This document shows, one piece after another, positions 47,371 to 59,597 of a stretch of 64,000 bases of DNA (position 1 is the stretch's first letter; every line of letters starts with the position of its first letter). The DNA comes from Eustoma russellianum. Taxonomy: Eukaryota; Streptophyta; Magnoliopsida; Gentianales; Gentianaceae. The notes beneath the pieces are model-generated. The model ran no database searches, was not told where the DNA came from, and saw nothing but the letters and a program-made list of their open reading frames with translations. The stretch spans positions 36,385,425-36,449,424 of the forward strand of contig AP025040.1 of NCBI GenBank assembly GCA_036186865.1, in the 5' to 3' direction. Position numbers and translations under genes: made by a program.

Positions 47371-48539
47371 TGATGAGCCAAATAAAGGCTAGAAAAACGT
47401 TCCAAGACTTTGTCTTCTACTCCAAACTTATTTGAACCTCGGCTATGGCAAAGAACATCACAATGACACCCCTTGAACTGTAACCGTTTGTTCTTGGCTC
47501 AATTTATACCAACACCTCTTCCTCTTTGGCATTCCAACACATCTAAAACCTCATTGAGACCCTAAGATGCTGTGAAGTAAATACTTAACAAGTTCTAGGC
47601 TATGAACTTGAAAGAAACCGTTAGTGGCTTAAGCTTCAACTAGAAAAGTTGAGAATTCCTTAAAGGAAGTTTTGATTGAAATGTGTTTGATAATCTGGTT
47701 GTTTGTACATTCAGGTTCCTAACCTACTTATAACAAACGAAAATTACAAAGGGTACAAGGTTTAAAATACAAAGTACAAGTCTAAAAAGAACATGCTTGC
47801 TTTTGAACAATTTTGGTTCCAAGAAAGCTGGTTTGTTGGCCGTTGCTTCCATGCTTGTTTTCAGCCTCAATTTTGATTGGATAATACTTTGAGCAGCTTG
47901 GTTTGAATTCCCTTTGATTGGTTGCAAGTTTGGCTTTGAATTTTCAAACCAATTAAGCCTTAATCAGCCGATTCCTTCAAAGGAGTTGATTGGATCAAAT
48001 TTTGTGCAGCTTGTTTACTTGTCTCTAACTTGATTTTGATTGGTTTGAACATTTGCAAGACTTCTTCCTAATGGTTAAAGCTTTGAGCAGCTTGTCCATC
48101 CTTGTTTGCGTGAAGAACAATTCTTGAATTTGACATGAGTGCTTGTCACCTCCTTGCTTGTAAGCTACTTGCTTATCACCTCTTTGCTTGAACAAAAATT
48201 CAGGTTCTAATTGCATTTTTCAAGCTAAGTACGTGTAGCTGAAAGACAAGGCAATAATACAACACAAGCTATCCAAAAACAAGGTTAACCAACCAACAAT
48301 ATTAAAAAGAACAACTAAAGATATGTACAACATGCTTTTGATACAACTAGATCAAAGCTTGTATCATATAAACCCAATGGACATCATCTCCGCTTGGTTC
48401 ATCCTCTTCATGCCTATAAAGAAATGATTCAACACAATGTAACAACTTCTTAGCCATACTCCTTGTTATGGGACCTGTGCGGGGCAGTGAGGTGTCATCA
48501 TCAGTGTTTGTATCCACAAGGTTAGGCTGTAGCTCATCA
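47371..48539 (-). repeat. 5' LTR of A3 (1169 bp)
   Basis: TGATGAGCC to GCTCATCA, followed by TSD CACTC at 48540-48544. It still encodes the pol tail in frame (48539-48347). Confidence 0.92.
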
Positions 48540-48838
48540 CACTCAAAAAACACATGGCATGAAGATGGTTAAACTATGTTGGCATGTTAAGGATTGTGTG
48601 TTTCATTTTACTATGGTTGATGAAGTCCTTAGTCTTGTGTTTGAATTGGTTGTAGAGAAAAAGGGGTTTGAGTGATTTCAAAATACATGATTTAAACATG
48701 TTACAAAGAAATGCATGACATATTGGATAAAACTTGCCTTATATAGTTCATATATAATGTTGTCGTACTAACAAGCCATGAAGCTTTAAAGCTTATGGCA
48801 AACATTTGTTGTGTTTGAACTATTTTCAGGTGCCACCA

Positions 48839-48890
48839 TTAATGAACTAAACTAGTTCATTAAGTGAAGTACTTAGTTAATTAAACTAAG
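48839..48890. repeat. Palindromes at LTR R3 start
   Basis: 48839-48863 has perfect 11-nt arms TTAATGAACTA/TAGTTCATTAA (centre AAC), as in R1 and R2. The second, 48872-48890, is diverged (CTTAGTT..AACTAAG). Confidence 0.85.
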
Positions 48891-48991
48891 TAGTTCATTA
48901 AAGGAAGCAATATTTGGAAAAGGCACAAAGGCAACAAGTTGAAGAAAAGAAAGTTCTCTCTCTCCTCTCCACACATATTACACGCCATTAT

Positions 48992-49030
<39 letters not shown>

Positions 49031-49922
49031 CAGATTTTTTGAAAAAGGCACGTACACATTTATTCCAACGTACTACCGACATGTTATATATTTTACGTAT
49101 GTACGTTAACGTCACACCACTATATTTAACTCATATTTATGAGTATATTCAGGTCTTATATCATATGATATAAGTCACGGCGATGACAAATTTAATACGA
49201 CACGTTAAAAGGTTATAAACAGAAAATTAACGTATCGGGCGAATATCGAAACTTCGCCAACGTGTCACGTGCTTGCCATAAATAGATGGCCAGCCCCTAC
49301 ACTTCAAAAATGGCCACAAATTTTGTGGCTTTCATGATATGTACAGCCATAAAATCATTCCATGTTGGCACACACAAATCACCCCACATTAAGGCCAAAT
49401 TGTGGAGATTCCAATTTCAATTTTGTCACATGGTTTAGGCGCCACTTTAAGATCAGCCTAAGTGCTGAATATTAAAGTTTAATTTATGTATATTATGTGT
49501 AACATAATATATATAACATGTGCAAAAAGTTAGAATTTAATTAGAGAAAAATCGGATAATCGATAAACGTCGAAAATTCGGTTTTCTACGTACACGACAC
49601 ATGGAACGTTTTCGGCATATCATATAACATGTATCTAAACACTTTTTACATATTTCATACATCTCAAAGTGTTCTAGAAAATTCAATTAAGGGCTGATTG
49701 GAATATATCATGTGTGTATAATTAAAAGTGCACTATTTTACAATGTTTGCAAAAATAAAATTCAGCACATGTATCTACACATTCACACATCTAGCTCAGC
49801 TGAATTGGAGCATATGTGGAGTCTTGTTGGCAACTTGATTGGTCAAGAATGAAGCATACAATATTGGTGACTTAAAGAAAGGAACTACAAAAAGTAACAT
49901 TTCAAATCTTGTCACAATTGTG

Positions 49923-50290
49923 ACACATGCTGAAAATTCAGCATGTGTACAAATGGCTGGCCAAAATATCCCCTTTAATGAGCCATATTTTGTTGTGTTG
50001 AAACATGTGGATAATTGGGAGATAATATGGAAGTGTTTTGAATATTCTATGGAAACAAATAAGGTGATATTTTCAAATATCACACATGCTGAAAATTTCA
50101 GCATGTGTGGATGAATGTTGGCCGACTTCTTGGCCTCATTGGTGTCTAATTTTTATTCCATAAATGATAAGAATATTGTGTACTAAATGGTGATTGAATT
50201 ATTCTTTGATTTCTTGGATTAAATCAATGTAAAATTGGTAATATTTTGAATAAAAGGTGAATGTTACACATGCTGAAATTTCAGCATGTG
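49923..50290. repeat. Three perfect ACATGCTGAA palindromes in LTR R3
   Basis: At 49923-49948 (12-nt arms), 50081-50109 (14-nt arms) and 50267-50290 (12-nt arms). All share CACATGCTGAA and its complement TTCAGCATGTG. Centre-to-centre distances are about 160 and 183 bp. Confidence 0.92.
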
Positions 50291-51690
50291 CAAGAGACTT
50301 TATGGCCGATTTTTTCAAGGTAATGTGGAGAAAATTGTCTTGCTAATTTTGTATGATGATCTTGGGAATTATGGTAACTATTTTATGATTATTTTGGCAC
50401 ATGTTTTAAGTGTTATTCTCAGATTTGTCTAGTCATCAAGTGATGACAACATCCAACCAATCAATGAGTGCCAAGTAAACAAGAGCTTAATGATCATCCA
50501 ATGAGGAGATGCCAAGTAAGCAAAGACATGTCACAATGTTGCCATATAATCCAAGGACTTAGAAGATAATTTTCAAGAGAGGAAGAGCATCAAGGGGGGC
50601 GGCCACATTGTTAAAAAGAAAGGAAGAGAGCAAAACAAAAACAAGAACAAGCCTTGCAAATTTGAAAGATCGAAAAACGTTTTAGCCTTCTCTTCTACAG
50701 CCTCTTTCTTTCTTCTGTAAAAGCCTATTGTACTCAATTCATATACTTGAATAGGCTTCATATAGTTCACCACATATTCTTTATCATTGTAAAAGATTGA
50801 TCAAGGTGTGATCAATCTTGCACTTGCGAGGTGGTGGTGTTCGTGACAATTGTATTCTCATACAAGGTTTGTAAAGGGTTGGAGTTGGTGTGTAACTCCA
50901 TCAACCCTATGGTAAGGTGTTACTTTGTGTTGTGTATTTAGTGCTAACTGAGGAAGGTGTCCTTGAAGACTGGAGTAGGCTGTTTATAACCGAACCAGTA
51001 TAAAATTCTTGGTGTCATTTACTTTCAGCACTTACTTTCAGTTCCAGCACTTTTTATTGTTTTTGATCACGTTCGTAAAAATAGTAAACGAATTTCAAAA
51101 ATTACGAAACTTTCCAGAATCATAGCCACACGTCTTAAGGTTAATTTGGCACAAGTTTCAACGCTTTTGGACAAGTATAAGTCATCCAAACGTCCAAAGT
51201 TTTGAGACTAGTGCAGTCTGATTTTCAGGCTTGCAAAGGTTAAGACTTTGATCGTATTTGACTAACTTCCAAAAAACAATTTTCAAAACTGTTTCAACCC
51301 ATTTAAATACAACTAATAAAGGGTTAGTCTTTAAATTTTCAGAGCATTTGGAGTTACGTAGAAATAGAAATTAATTTTTCAAATCAGTCTACCGTTTCTG
51401 GCAGATTTGCGCAATCTGACCACCAACGAATTTTCAAGGGGTTAGAGGTTGAATTTAAATCTGAAATTTTTAGGAGATACTAATAACATCTGAGGCTAAG
51501 TTCTCTCAACATTTCAGAAATTTTCAAGACCTGCAACCTAGTTTTCAAAACGTTTTAAAACTGGTCCTAAAAACAAAAATTGTTTTCAGAAGTTGAGTTC
51601 TTAGTTTAAAACTATTTTAAACACCACATTTTCCGCACCAACTATTCAACCCCCCCTCTTCTAGTGGTGCCTTGCAGATCCTACAAGAAG

Positions 51691-51701
51691 TGGTATCAGA
51701 G
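51691..51701 (+). other. Primer-binding site of R3
   Basis: TGGTATCAGAG five bases after the LTR end; initiator Met-tRNA type. Confidence 0.85.
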
Positions 51702-51743
51702 ACAGGAACACTCACATCAAAAGGATCCAACGATCTAAGTGAG

Positions 51744-52164
51744 ATGGCAACCACAAACTTCAAAATCGAACAAGAAGGTATGTCCAGTCAAAGGCCTCCT
51801 CTCTTTGACGGTGAGTCTTTCATTTAATGGAAGTTAAGAATGAAACTCTTTCTTATGGCAATTGATATTGATCTTTGGTCAATTATAGAAGATGGTCCAT
51901 TTGTTCCATCAAAGTTATCCACTGTAGATAGAGTCACACTAGAGGTCGTTAAGCCTAGACAAGAGTATACTAGTGAGGATAAAAAGAGACTAAGCATGAA
52001 TGCTAGGGATATGCATTTACTTTTAAATGGACTAAGTAAAAGTGAATCAAGCTATGTTTCAAATTGTTCTAGTGCTCAAGAAATATGGAGAATACTTGAA
52101 ATGAAACACGAAGGCACTAGTCAAGTAAAAGAGTCCAAGATCAATTTGCTTATGTCCACACTCG
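51744..52164 (+). pseudogene. Sirevirus gag N-terminus, with stop and truncation
   Basis: ATG at 51744 (MATTNFKIEQEG). The copia Gag block RPPLFDGESF, then W.LRMKLFLMAID.DLWSIIEDG, SMNARDMHLLLNGLS, AQEIWRILEMKHEGTSQVKESKINLL follows. This resembles the UBN2-type Gag of Sireviruses. An in-frame TAA sits where an aromatic residue is expected after GESFI (about 51825). The frame is cut at 52164 by the LTR of element D, whose 5-bp target was probably ACTCG (52160-52164). The second copy of that TSD lies outside the window. Confidence 0.82.
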
Positions 52165-52339
52165 TGATGAGGTACAGGTGCCAAGCGGCAACAAAGACGA
52201 GGCAAGTCGAGGACAAGAGACAAGAAGTATGACAAAGAGTTTGAGCCAAGAAGTTGATGCATTCTTGTTCAGGCACGTGCAAGACGAGCCTGTAAACAAA
52301 GAGTGTTGTTGGGTTCACTTACTTGAGCCCAATCTTTGA
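52165..52339 (+). other. LTR-borne pol C-terminal tail of D
   Basis: In the frame beginning DEVQVPSG just inside the LTR edge, the reading contains TRSMTKSL, DAFLFRHVQDEP and CCWVHLLEPNL then TGA. It parallels the tails of A2, A3 and B. In this 5' LTR copy it is not attached to a pol gene; the expressed version would be in the 3' LTR outside the window. Confidence 0.82.
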
Positions 52340-53689
52340 GTTTTTATGTGTTGTAACATATATGAGTCGTTTGTATTATTTCTTTCATTCCTTGAGTCGT
52401 TTGCTGAAAGTTTCTTGTTTGTAAAGGTTGTTCTTTCGATCTTGCATGACCAAACCTTGAGTCTTTTAGCTTGTTAGGCCTTTAGGGTTGTTTATTATGT
52501 TTCTATATTTATTATAATTATTTTAAGGACTTGTAAGGTTGGAGACGTTTGAAGACCAAAGGAGTTGAAGAGAAACAAGCCCATTTCAGAATGTAATTTT
52601 CTGGCAGAACAAGTTTCCGTAAAACAGGCGTATCTCTTCAACCACAAGGGAAAATCAAGTGATTCAAGATTCCTTGGAAACACAAGACAAAGATCTAGCA
52701 CATTCATGTTTTGCACATTTCCAAGATCTGTCGTTATAATGGCCAAAAACAGCATTGAAATTCAAGTATTGTTTCTGCCGAATTCTATGACACATGTTTA
52801 GTAACTTGGACTTATCTCTTTAATGGATGGGCCAAATTCAGATAACTGCATATGTTTATTTTTTACACTCAATGGTCTACGATTCTCTAAGAGGAGTCAA
52901 GGCCTAATTCGAGCTGCAAGTGATCCAAAAACAGGCCACAATTCATACAGGTTTTCAGGAGCCCGTACAGAAAGCATTCAGGACACCCAAACTTTGGAGG
53001 GCCATATCTAACTCGTTCCATATCCAAATGAGGTGTTTCAAAAACCCAAATTTAATTTTAGAATTCCCACTGCTTTGCTTTCAATTTGCCTCTGACCATC
53101 AAATGAAATGTGAATAACCCAAACGTGATCTACAATTCTCAAGAAGTGATAAAGACCAGAATCTGCTTCTAGAAGGGGCCAAACCGTTTGCCAACAGATT
53201 ACACATTTTTAGCCTTTTTTGCAGCCTTTTGACTAGCCTTTTCTTTGGATTTGTAGACTAGACTTTTTTTGGTCTTCTTGGCCCTATTTAAAGGAGTCAT
53301 GGACGTCCAAACAGGGTAAGAAAGTTGGAAATTTTAGTCATAAGAATTCTTGGGCAAAATTAGCCTATTTTCTCTTCATAAACACTTGTGAGTTTTGTTA
53401 TTTGATTCTTCTTAAGAACAAGTTGAGTGTTTTCTTTGTTTCTTTGAAGATCAAAGTTAGAATCCAATCAAAGAGTGAGCAACCTTGTGGGGGATATCCA
53501 AAATCAAAGGTGTTGCCGTCCAAGAGGGTGCAAACTTGATTGGGAAACGGGTAACTTTTGAAGAAGGAAGGCTCAAACAAAAACCTTGGTGAATCAACGG
53601 CTAGGAGGGAGTTAAACTCTTGCCTACAACCGTTAAGGATCCAAGTGTTAAAGGAGACGATCCGTACGAGGCGTGACAACCGCGCATCA
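52165..53689 (+). repeat. 5' LTR of element D (1525 bp)
   Basis: TGATGAGGTACAGG to CGCGCATCA, ending three bases before the PBS. The first 175 bases encode a pol tail in frame (see next entry). Remaining sequence is unlike A and B at a glance. Confidence 0.85.
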
Positions 53690-53692
53690 GTT

Positions 53693-53704
53693 TGGTATCA
53701 GAGC
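53693..53704 (+). other. Primer-binding site of element D
   Basis: TGGTATCAGAGC, initiator Met-tRNA type. Confidence 0.9.
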
Positions 53705-53884
53705 AAAGGTTCTCCTTTAATCTATCATTCATTTCGTGTCTTCTTTTTTTTGTCTTCATTTTTTGTGTCATCAAAAAAAATCCCGTTCCAAAAAAAATCA
53801 GCCTTAAAAATTTCATCCAACTTGATATTTTATCAAAAAAAATAACAACCTATCTTTCTGGACTTGACAATATCAATACCTTGA

Positions 53885-54110
53885 CATATTGAACAAAGGA
53901 CCGAAATTTCTTTGACATATTAGACTATTGGCACTTTGTACCTATTTGACATATTGGACCTATTGGACACTTTGGACCTATTGGACTATATTGGACAATT
54001 TGGACAAATTGGACAGGACCAAATACCGAACTCCTTGGACATTTTGACAAAGGACCGTGACATATTGGAGATACCTTGACAAGGACCCTATACAAGGACA
54101 AGGACAATTT
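53885..54110 (+). repeat. TTGGAC-rich degenerate repeat in D leader
   Basis: Many copies of TATTGGAC, TTTGGAC and TTTGACA at 7- to 15-bp intervals. Not seen in B's leader. Confidence 0.75.
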
Positions 54111-54478
54111 TTAAAACATCTTAAAACATTCAAAAGATTGCATCTTTATTGTTGCTCACAACTATTTTCATTTGGGTTACTTTGTCTTGTATCCACTCTT
54201 GCTTGAATACATACTTGGGTATTAGGATCGTTGCATAGAGAGCTTTCATTTCAGCCACACTTATATTGCTTCTACTAGCCTAAAAAGCTACCGTTGTTAA
54301 CTTTAAATCTTGTTGCTATTTGAAGCTCTTAGTCATGCTTGGGTTTATGCATCTTACTTGCATTGTATGTTGTGTTTATTGATGCATACAAGTGATCCAT
54401 ACTCATACAATCCTTACACTACGAAAGATTGAGTCTCTTTTCACAAGAGCATCTTTAAACATCCTTTTGTACCAAATT

Positions 54479-55912
54479 TGTTAGGAAATCAACCGAGATC
54501 ACTGCAAAAATGCGCAGCGGAAAACAAAACTTGATCTCTGATTTCCTACCAAGGATCCATGTTGTTCGTTTAATTCGACAAAAGAAATCAAAAAGTACCT
54601 CCGTAGATTCGAAATCTGCAGATGGAAGAGGTGCGAAAATACGATCACCCTCTGTCGGTATCCACACGAACGCTTCCGCCCGGAGTTTTAGCTTTTCAAA
54701 CAGCGCGGCTGAAGAATTCGGTTTTCACAAAAAACGATTCTTGCCCTTTTGTTTTCTACTGGTTGTGTGGTGTACGAGATACACCATGCTCCGTACATAT
54801 ATATAGATATCAAAATCCGATTCCTGATCGGATTTGTTAACGCTATCAAAATCCGTACCAGATACGGATTCTGTTAGGATTAGATAAAACCAATCAAAAT
54901 CCATATCAAATATGGATTCTCTGTTATTATCCGATGATATAAATGTATACATAAAAAAAACGCAATTAATAATAATAATAATTAATATCCAATATTAATA
55001 TTATTAATATTAAAAACGATAATAATAATAATAATTAATATCCAATATTAATATTATTAATATTATTAATCTCAGCCATACGCATTCTTGTGTGTGACCC
55101 GATAGGCCCATATTAATTGGCAGTTGATTAAATCACTATTAAACCAACAAGTCGTAATTGGCCTCTAGCAAGGCATTACAACTACCCAATTAATACGAGT
55201 AAAGTCCAACTAGCCTAATAATAGTACATGCATTAATCCTTTTGTCACACGATATCTAGTTTGAACATAAGTCATGGTCAGCGTCATACTTATATAGTTC
55301 AAACATATGATTACTCGATCTCTAAGTAGACTGATAAAACAAATGATATTGATCACACTATCAATTCATTTGAGCATGGCCATGCATTTCACAGTCTCAC
55401 TAATCGAGGGGCCCAAAGATATCTCTCTCAAAAGAGAGGGACAAATTCTATCTTGATTGTTCAATATCCTCTACATAATTTCTATCACATTCAATCATGA
55501 CCTTTATTATTATCCAGTTACGGATAACGTTTGATCATGTCAAAATATAATAGTCCTTATGTTGGAAACTATGACAATCTCAAGTCAAAGGATTAAAACA
55601 TGACTATCATGAGATTTACTTATGACGCTAATCCATGTAGCAATCTCATGATGGGTCTATCCAATACACTGTTCTCTAACAAGTATCTATGAGATTGATT
55701 CGTATCACCATACACATAATCATCTCATGATTATCAAATCAATACTCATACTGATTATAAATTATTTTATCTCCATAACAATAATGAATCAGGGACATAT
55801 ATCAAAATTGTGTAACATACTAACCAACAATAATGATAATAAAACCTCTTTTATTAATAATAAATGCATAACATAAATATCCAAATCATGGCCTAGGGCA
55901 CATACACTAACA
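54479..55912 (-). repeat. 3' LTR of E (1434 bp)
   Basis: TGTTAGGAAATC to CACTAACA on the plus strand. Contains a duplicated AT-rich segment (54968-55070) with AATATTAATATTATTAATATT-like palindromes in two units. Confidence 0.93.
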
Positions 55913-55924
55913 ATCTCCCACTTG
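55913..55924 (-). other. Polypurine tract of E
   Basis: Minus strand CAAGTGGGAGAT directly before the LTR (TGTTAGTG). Confidence 0.88.
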
Positions 55925-55932
55925 CACTAGGC

Positions 55933-57333
55933 CTACAAATATCTGAGACCCATAGATCTAGTATGCTGATCATGCTTGACCCGTGAGAGAGGCTTAGTCA
56001 ATGGATCCGCTATGTTATCATTTGTGTCAACTTTGCATATCTTGACATCTCCTCTATCGATGATGTCTCGAATGAGATGGTAGCGTCTGAGTATATGTTT
56101 AGATCTCTGATGAGACCTAGGCTCTTTTGCTTGTGCTATGGCACCATTGTTGTCACAATAAATGTCCACAGGATTTGCAATGCTAGGTACCACTCCTAGC
56201 TCAGTGATGAACTTCTTCAACCAAACTGCTTCTTTAGCTGCATCTGATGCTGCTATATACTCAGCCTCTGTTGTAGAATCAGACACAGTGCTTTGTTTTG
56301 AACTCTTCCAACTAACAGCTCCACCATTCAATGTGAATACAAAACCGGACTGCGATCTAAAATCATCTATGTCGGTTTGGAAGCTAGCATCTGTGTAACC
56401 ATTTACAACTAACTGGTCATCCAAACCTCCATAAACCAAGAATACTTCTTTAGTCCTTCTGAGGTACTTAAGAATATTCTTGACAGCTGTCCAGTGACCT
56501 TCACCGGGGTCAGCTTGATATCTATTGGTTGTGCTCAATGGATATGAGACATCTGGTCTAGTACATAACATGGCATACATGATCGATCCTATAGCAGAAG
56601 CATAAGGAATTTTATTCATTCGATCTCGCTCATCAGATGTCTGAGGACATTGATTCTTGCTAAGATGAATGCCATGAGACATAGGCAAGAATCCTTTCTT
56701 GGACTCTTGCATGTTGAACCTCTTCAACATTTTATCTATGTATGTACTCTGACTCAAGCCTATTATCCTTTTAGATCTATCTCTATAGATCTTGATACCA
56801 AGGATATAGGTAGCCTCGCCCAAGTCTTTCATTGAGAATGAATTCCCTAACCAAGCCTTAACCTTTTGCAAAGTAGGGATATCATTTCCAATAAGCAATA
56901 TGTCATCCACATATAGGACCAGAAACATTACTGCACTCCCACTAATCATCTTGTAAACACAAGGTTCATCTTCATTCTTGATGAAACCAAAGTTCTTAAC
57001 TGTTTCATCAAAACGAAGATTCCAGCTTCGAGATGCTTGCTTCAATCCATATATGGACCTTTGAAGCTTGCAAACCTTCTTTGAATTCTCAGGATTTACA
57101 AAACCCTCAGGTTGTGTCATGTACACATCCTCGAGTAAATTTCCATTAAGGAAAGCAGTTTTGACATCCATTTGCCATATCTCATAATCATAGTATGTTG
57201 CAATGGCAAGGAGAATTCGAATAGACTTAAGCATAGCTACTGGTGAAAAGGTTTCATCATAGTCTATACCATGAGTTTGCTTGAAACCTTTAGCCACAAG
57301 CCTTGCTTTGTAGGTTTGCACATTTCCATCCAT
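55933..57333 (-). pseudogene. E pol: reverse transcriptase and RNase H
   Basis: A 466-codon frame. RT: YKARLVAKGFKQTHGIDYDETF, MDVKTAFLNGNLLEDVYM, KLQRSIYGLKQASRSWN, catalytic VLYVDDILLIGND, and YILGIKIYRDRSKRIIGLSQ. RNase H: GYTDASFQTDIDDFRSQSG, TTEAEYIAASDAAKEAVWLKK, YCDNNGAIAQAKEP and KHILRRYHLIRDII; it ends ADPLTKPL then RSMGLRYL. Active-site residues (YVDD; D/E/D of RNase H) are present. The ORF start is internal: upstream codons to 57440 are in the same frame apart from a TAG in the PP.GIKTIGCKWV block. The stop lies nine bases before the PPT. Confidence 0.9.
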
Positions 57334-57440
57334 GTCAGTTTTCTTCTTGAAAACCCATTTGCAACCAATAGTCTTAATACCCTATGGAGGATCAATTAAA
57401 GGCCAAACTTGGTTATCAAACATGGATTGCATCTCAGAAT

Positions 57441-59597
57441 TCATGGCTCCAAGCCATTTATCTGAATCTGGACCTGACACAGCTTCTGATAGGTAGTAGG
57501 CTCATCTTGATCTATGAGCATAACTTGACTATCATCAGTCACAAGAAATCCGTATCTCTCTGGCTGACGATGTATCCTATCAGATCTGCGTTGGACTTGT
57601 GTTATATTTTCAGGCTCCACAACTGTTTGTGGTTCTGAAATTGTCTCTAAAGACGGTTCAACGATATCTTGTGGAACTTGAGTTTCCTCAAGTTGTACTA
57701 TACTCCCACTTGTTCTCTTGGAGAGAAACTCCTTTTCCAAAAAGACTCCATTTCGAGCAACAAACACTTTGTTCTCTGAGGGAATATAGAAATAGTACCC
57801 TTTAGTTTCTTTAGGATACCCCACAAAAATACATTTGATAGATTTTGGAGCTAGCTTATCTGACACTAATCTTTTCACATAAGCTTCACAACCCCAAATC
57901 TTAAGAAAAGACAAACTGGGTCTCTTACCAGTCCACATCTCATATGGTGTCTTTTCAACCGCTTTAGATGGTACACGGTTCAAAATGAATGCAGCTGTCT
58001 CTAAGGCATAACCCCAAAAAGATAAAGGAAGATCTACTTGACCCATCATAGATCGAACCATATCCAATAAAGTCCGATTTCTCCTTTCAGAAACACCATT
58101 CCATTGTGGAGTTCCTGGAGGAGTCAACTGTGAAACGATTCCACAATTTCTTAGATGTTGGTCAAATTCTTGGCTCAAATATTCACCACCTCGATCTGAT
58201 CGAAGGGTTTTAATTGTCTTACCAAGTTGATTTTGTACTTCATTTTGAAAAGTTCTAAACATTTCAAAAGACTCATGCTTATGTTTCATTAGGTAGACAT
58301 AGCCATACCTACTGAAATCATCAGTAAAAGTAATGAAATACTGAAATCCTCCTCTGGCACTAATGCTGATTGGGCCGCATACATCTGTATGTACCAAGCC
58401 CAATAAGTCATTAGCCCTTTCACTGTGTCCAGTAAAAGGGGTCTTTGTCATCTTTCCAAGCAAACAAGACTCGCAATTTTCAAATGATTCAAAATCAAAT
58501 GAATCTAATAATCCATCTTGATGGAGTTTAGATACGCGCTTCTCATTTATATGGCTAAGGCGACAATGCCATAAATATGCAGGGTTTAGTTCATTTGGCT
58601 TAGTTCTCTTTGAAGATATGTTATAAATATTACCGTCATTGGAATCATCAAGGTTAAGGACATAAATGCCATTATAACTACTTGCAATACAATAAAGCAA
58701 GTCATTTTTATCAAAAATAGAACACTTCTTATTTTTAATTAAAAATGAATAACCTTCATCATCCAAAACAGATACTGAAATAAGATTCCTACTCATAGTA
58801 GGAACATAAAAGCAATTGTTTAAAACTAACAAAAGCCCATTGGGCAAGACAAGCTCATAGGTCCCTACAGCTATAGCAGCAACTCTTGCTCTATTGCCAA
58901 CACATAGGTCCACCTCGCCCTTCTTCAGCATCCTACTCCTTTTGAGCCCCTGCATATTTGTACAAATATGGGATCCACATCCAGTATCTAATACCCAGGA
59001 AGAAGAAGTAGATAAATTAATTTCTATAACATAAATACCTGAAGATGTAGTCGCACTACCCTTCAGCTTCTTCAACTCCTCCAAATAAACATCGCAATTT
59101 CTTTTCCAATGCCCAGGCTTGTTGCAATGGAAACAGGTTCCTTCCTTAGGAACCTTTGCCTTGGGACCAGGTTTCGGTTTAGCTTGACCCTTGGACCCTT
59201 TTGCACCCTTCGCACTTTTGGGCTTACCCTTGCCTTTACCTTTCTTTTTCATAGGCTTGATATTGACACTCAATACATGGGTAGGCTTTTTGATATTCCC
59301 CTCAGCAGTTTTGAGCATACCGTGTAGCTCAGGAATGGACTTTTCCATATTATTCATATTGTAGTTCATGACGAACTGAGAAAAACTGCTAGGCAAAGAG
59401 TGTAGGATCAAATCCGTAGCGAGTTCCAAACTCAGGGGATATCCGAGTCTTGCAAGGTGATCTATATAGCCTTTCATCTTTAAAACATGAGCGCTAACAG
59501 ATTCACCTTCAGACATCTTACAGTCAAAAAAATGCAACAGCAGTGTCGAACCTATCCTGCCTAGCCTGTTTTTGGAAAGCTTGTTTGAGATGCACAC
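57441..59597 (-). pseudogene. E gag C-terminus, protease and integrase
   Basis: A 718-codon frame. Gag C-terminus (CKMSEGESVSAHVLKMKGYI), Lys/Gly/Pro-rich basic linker, zinc knuckle CFHCNKPGHWKRNC at about residues 155-168, and protease site WVLDTGCGSHIC. Integrase: H..H..C..C (WHCRLSHINEKRV...CESCLLGKM), core D in HTDVCGP, D in LRSDRGGEYL, E in NGVSERRNRTL, and the GKRPSLSFLKIWGCEAYVK block. It ends RSDRIHRQPERYGF, then DEPTTYQ, where one base is missing and the frame shifts into a stop. The ORF's first M is not the Gag start. Confidence 0.9.

Larger units (their letters stand above)
39710..48539 (-). mobile_element. Full-length gypsy (CRM-like) element A3, TSD CACTC
   Basis: 8830 bp with two LTRs, PPT, gag-pol, leader and PBS, flanked by CACTC (39705-39709 and 48540-48544). 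LTRs are very similar; the clearest difference is a 13-bp gap in the 5' copy near 47574. Coding order matches A2. At least four lesions break gag-pol, so it is structurally complete but defective. Confidence 0.93.
48651..51685 (+). repeat. 5' LTR of R3, about 3.0 kb
   Basis: Starts TGTAGAGAAAAAGG (compare R2's TGTTGAGAAAAAG) and ends CCTACA before the PBS. Similarity to R2 covers 48651-50880. The later part has ACCGAACCAGTATAAAATTC and ACTATTCAACCCCCCC, typical near a copia LTR end. A length of 3 kb is large for the group, and an internal insertion is not excluded. It contains CA/TA microsatellites (48993-49030) and several palindromes. Confidence 0.7.
48651..52164 (+). mobile_element. Sirevirus-type copia element R3, truncated by element D
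   Basis: 5' LTR, PBS and the first about 140 codons of gag; the remainder is beyond the D insertion and not in the window. Assignment to Sireviruses rests on the gag sequence and the LTR-PBS arrangement. Bases 48545-48650 between A3 and this LTR are unassigned host sequence. Confidence 0.75.
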
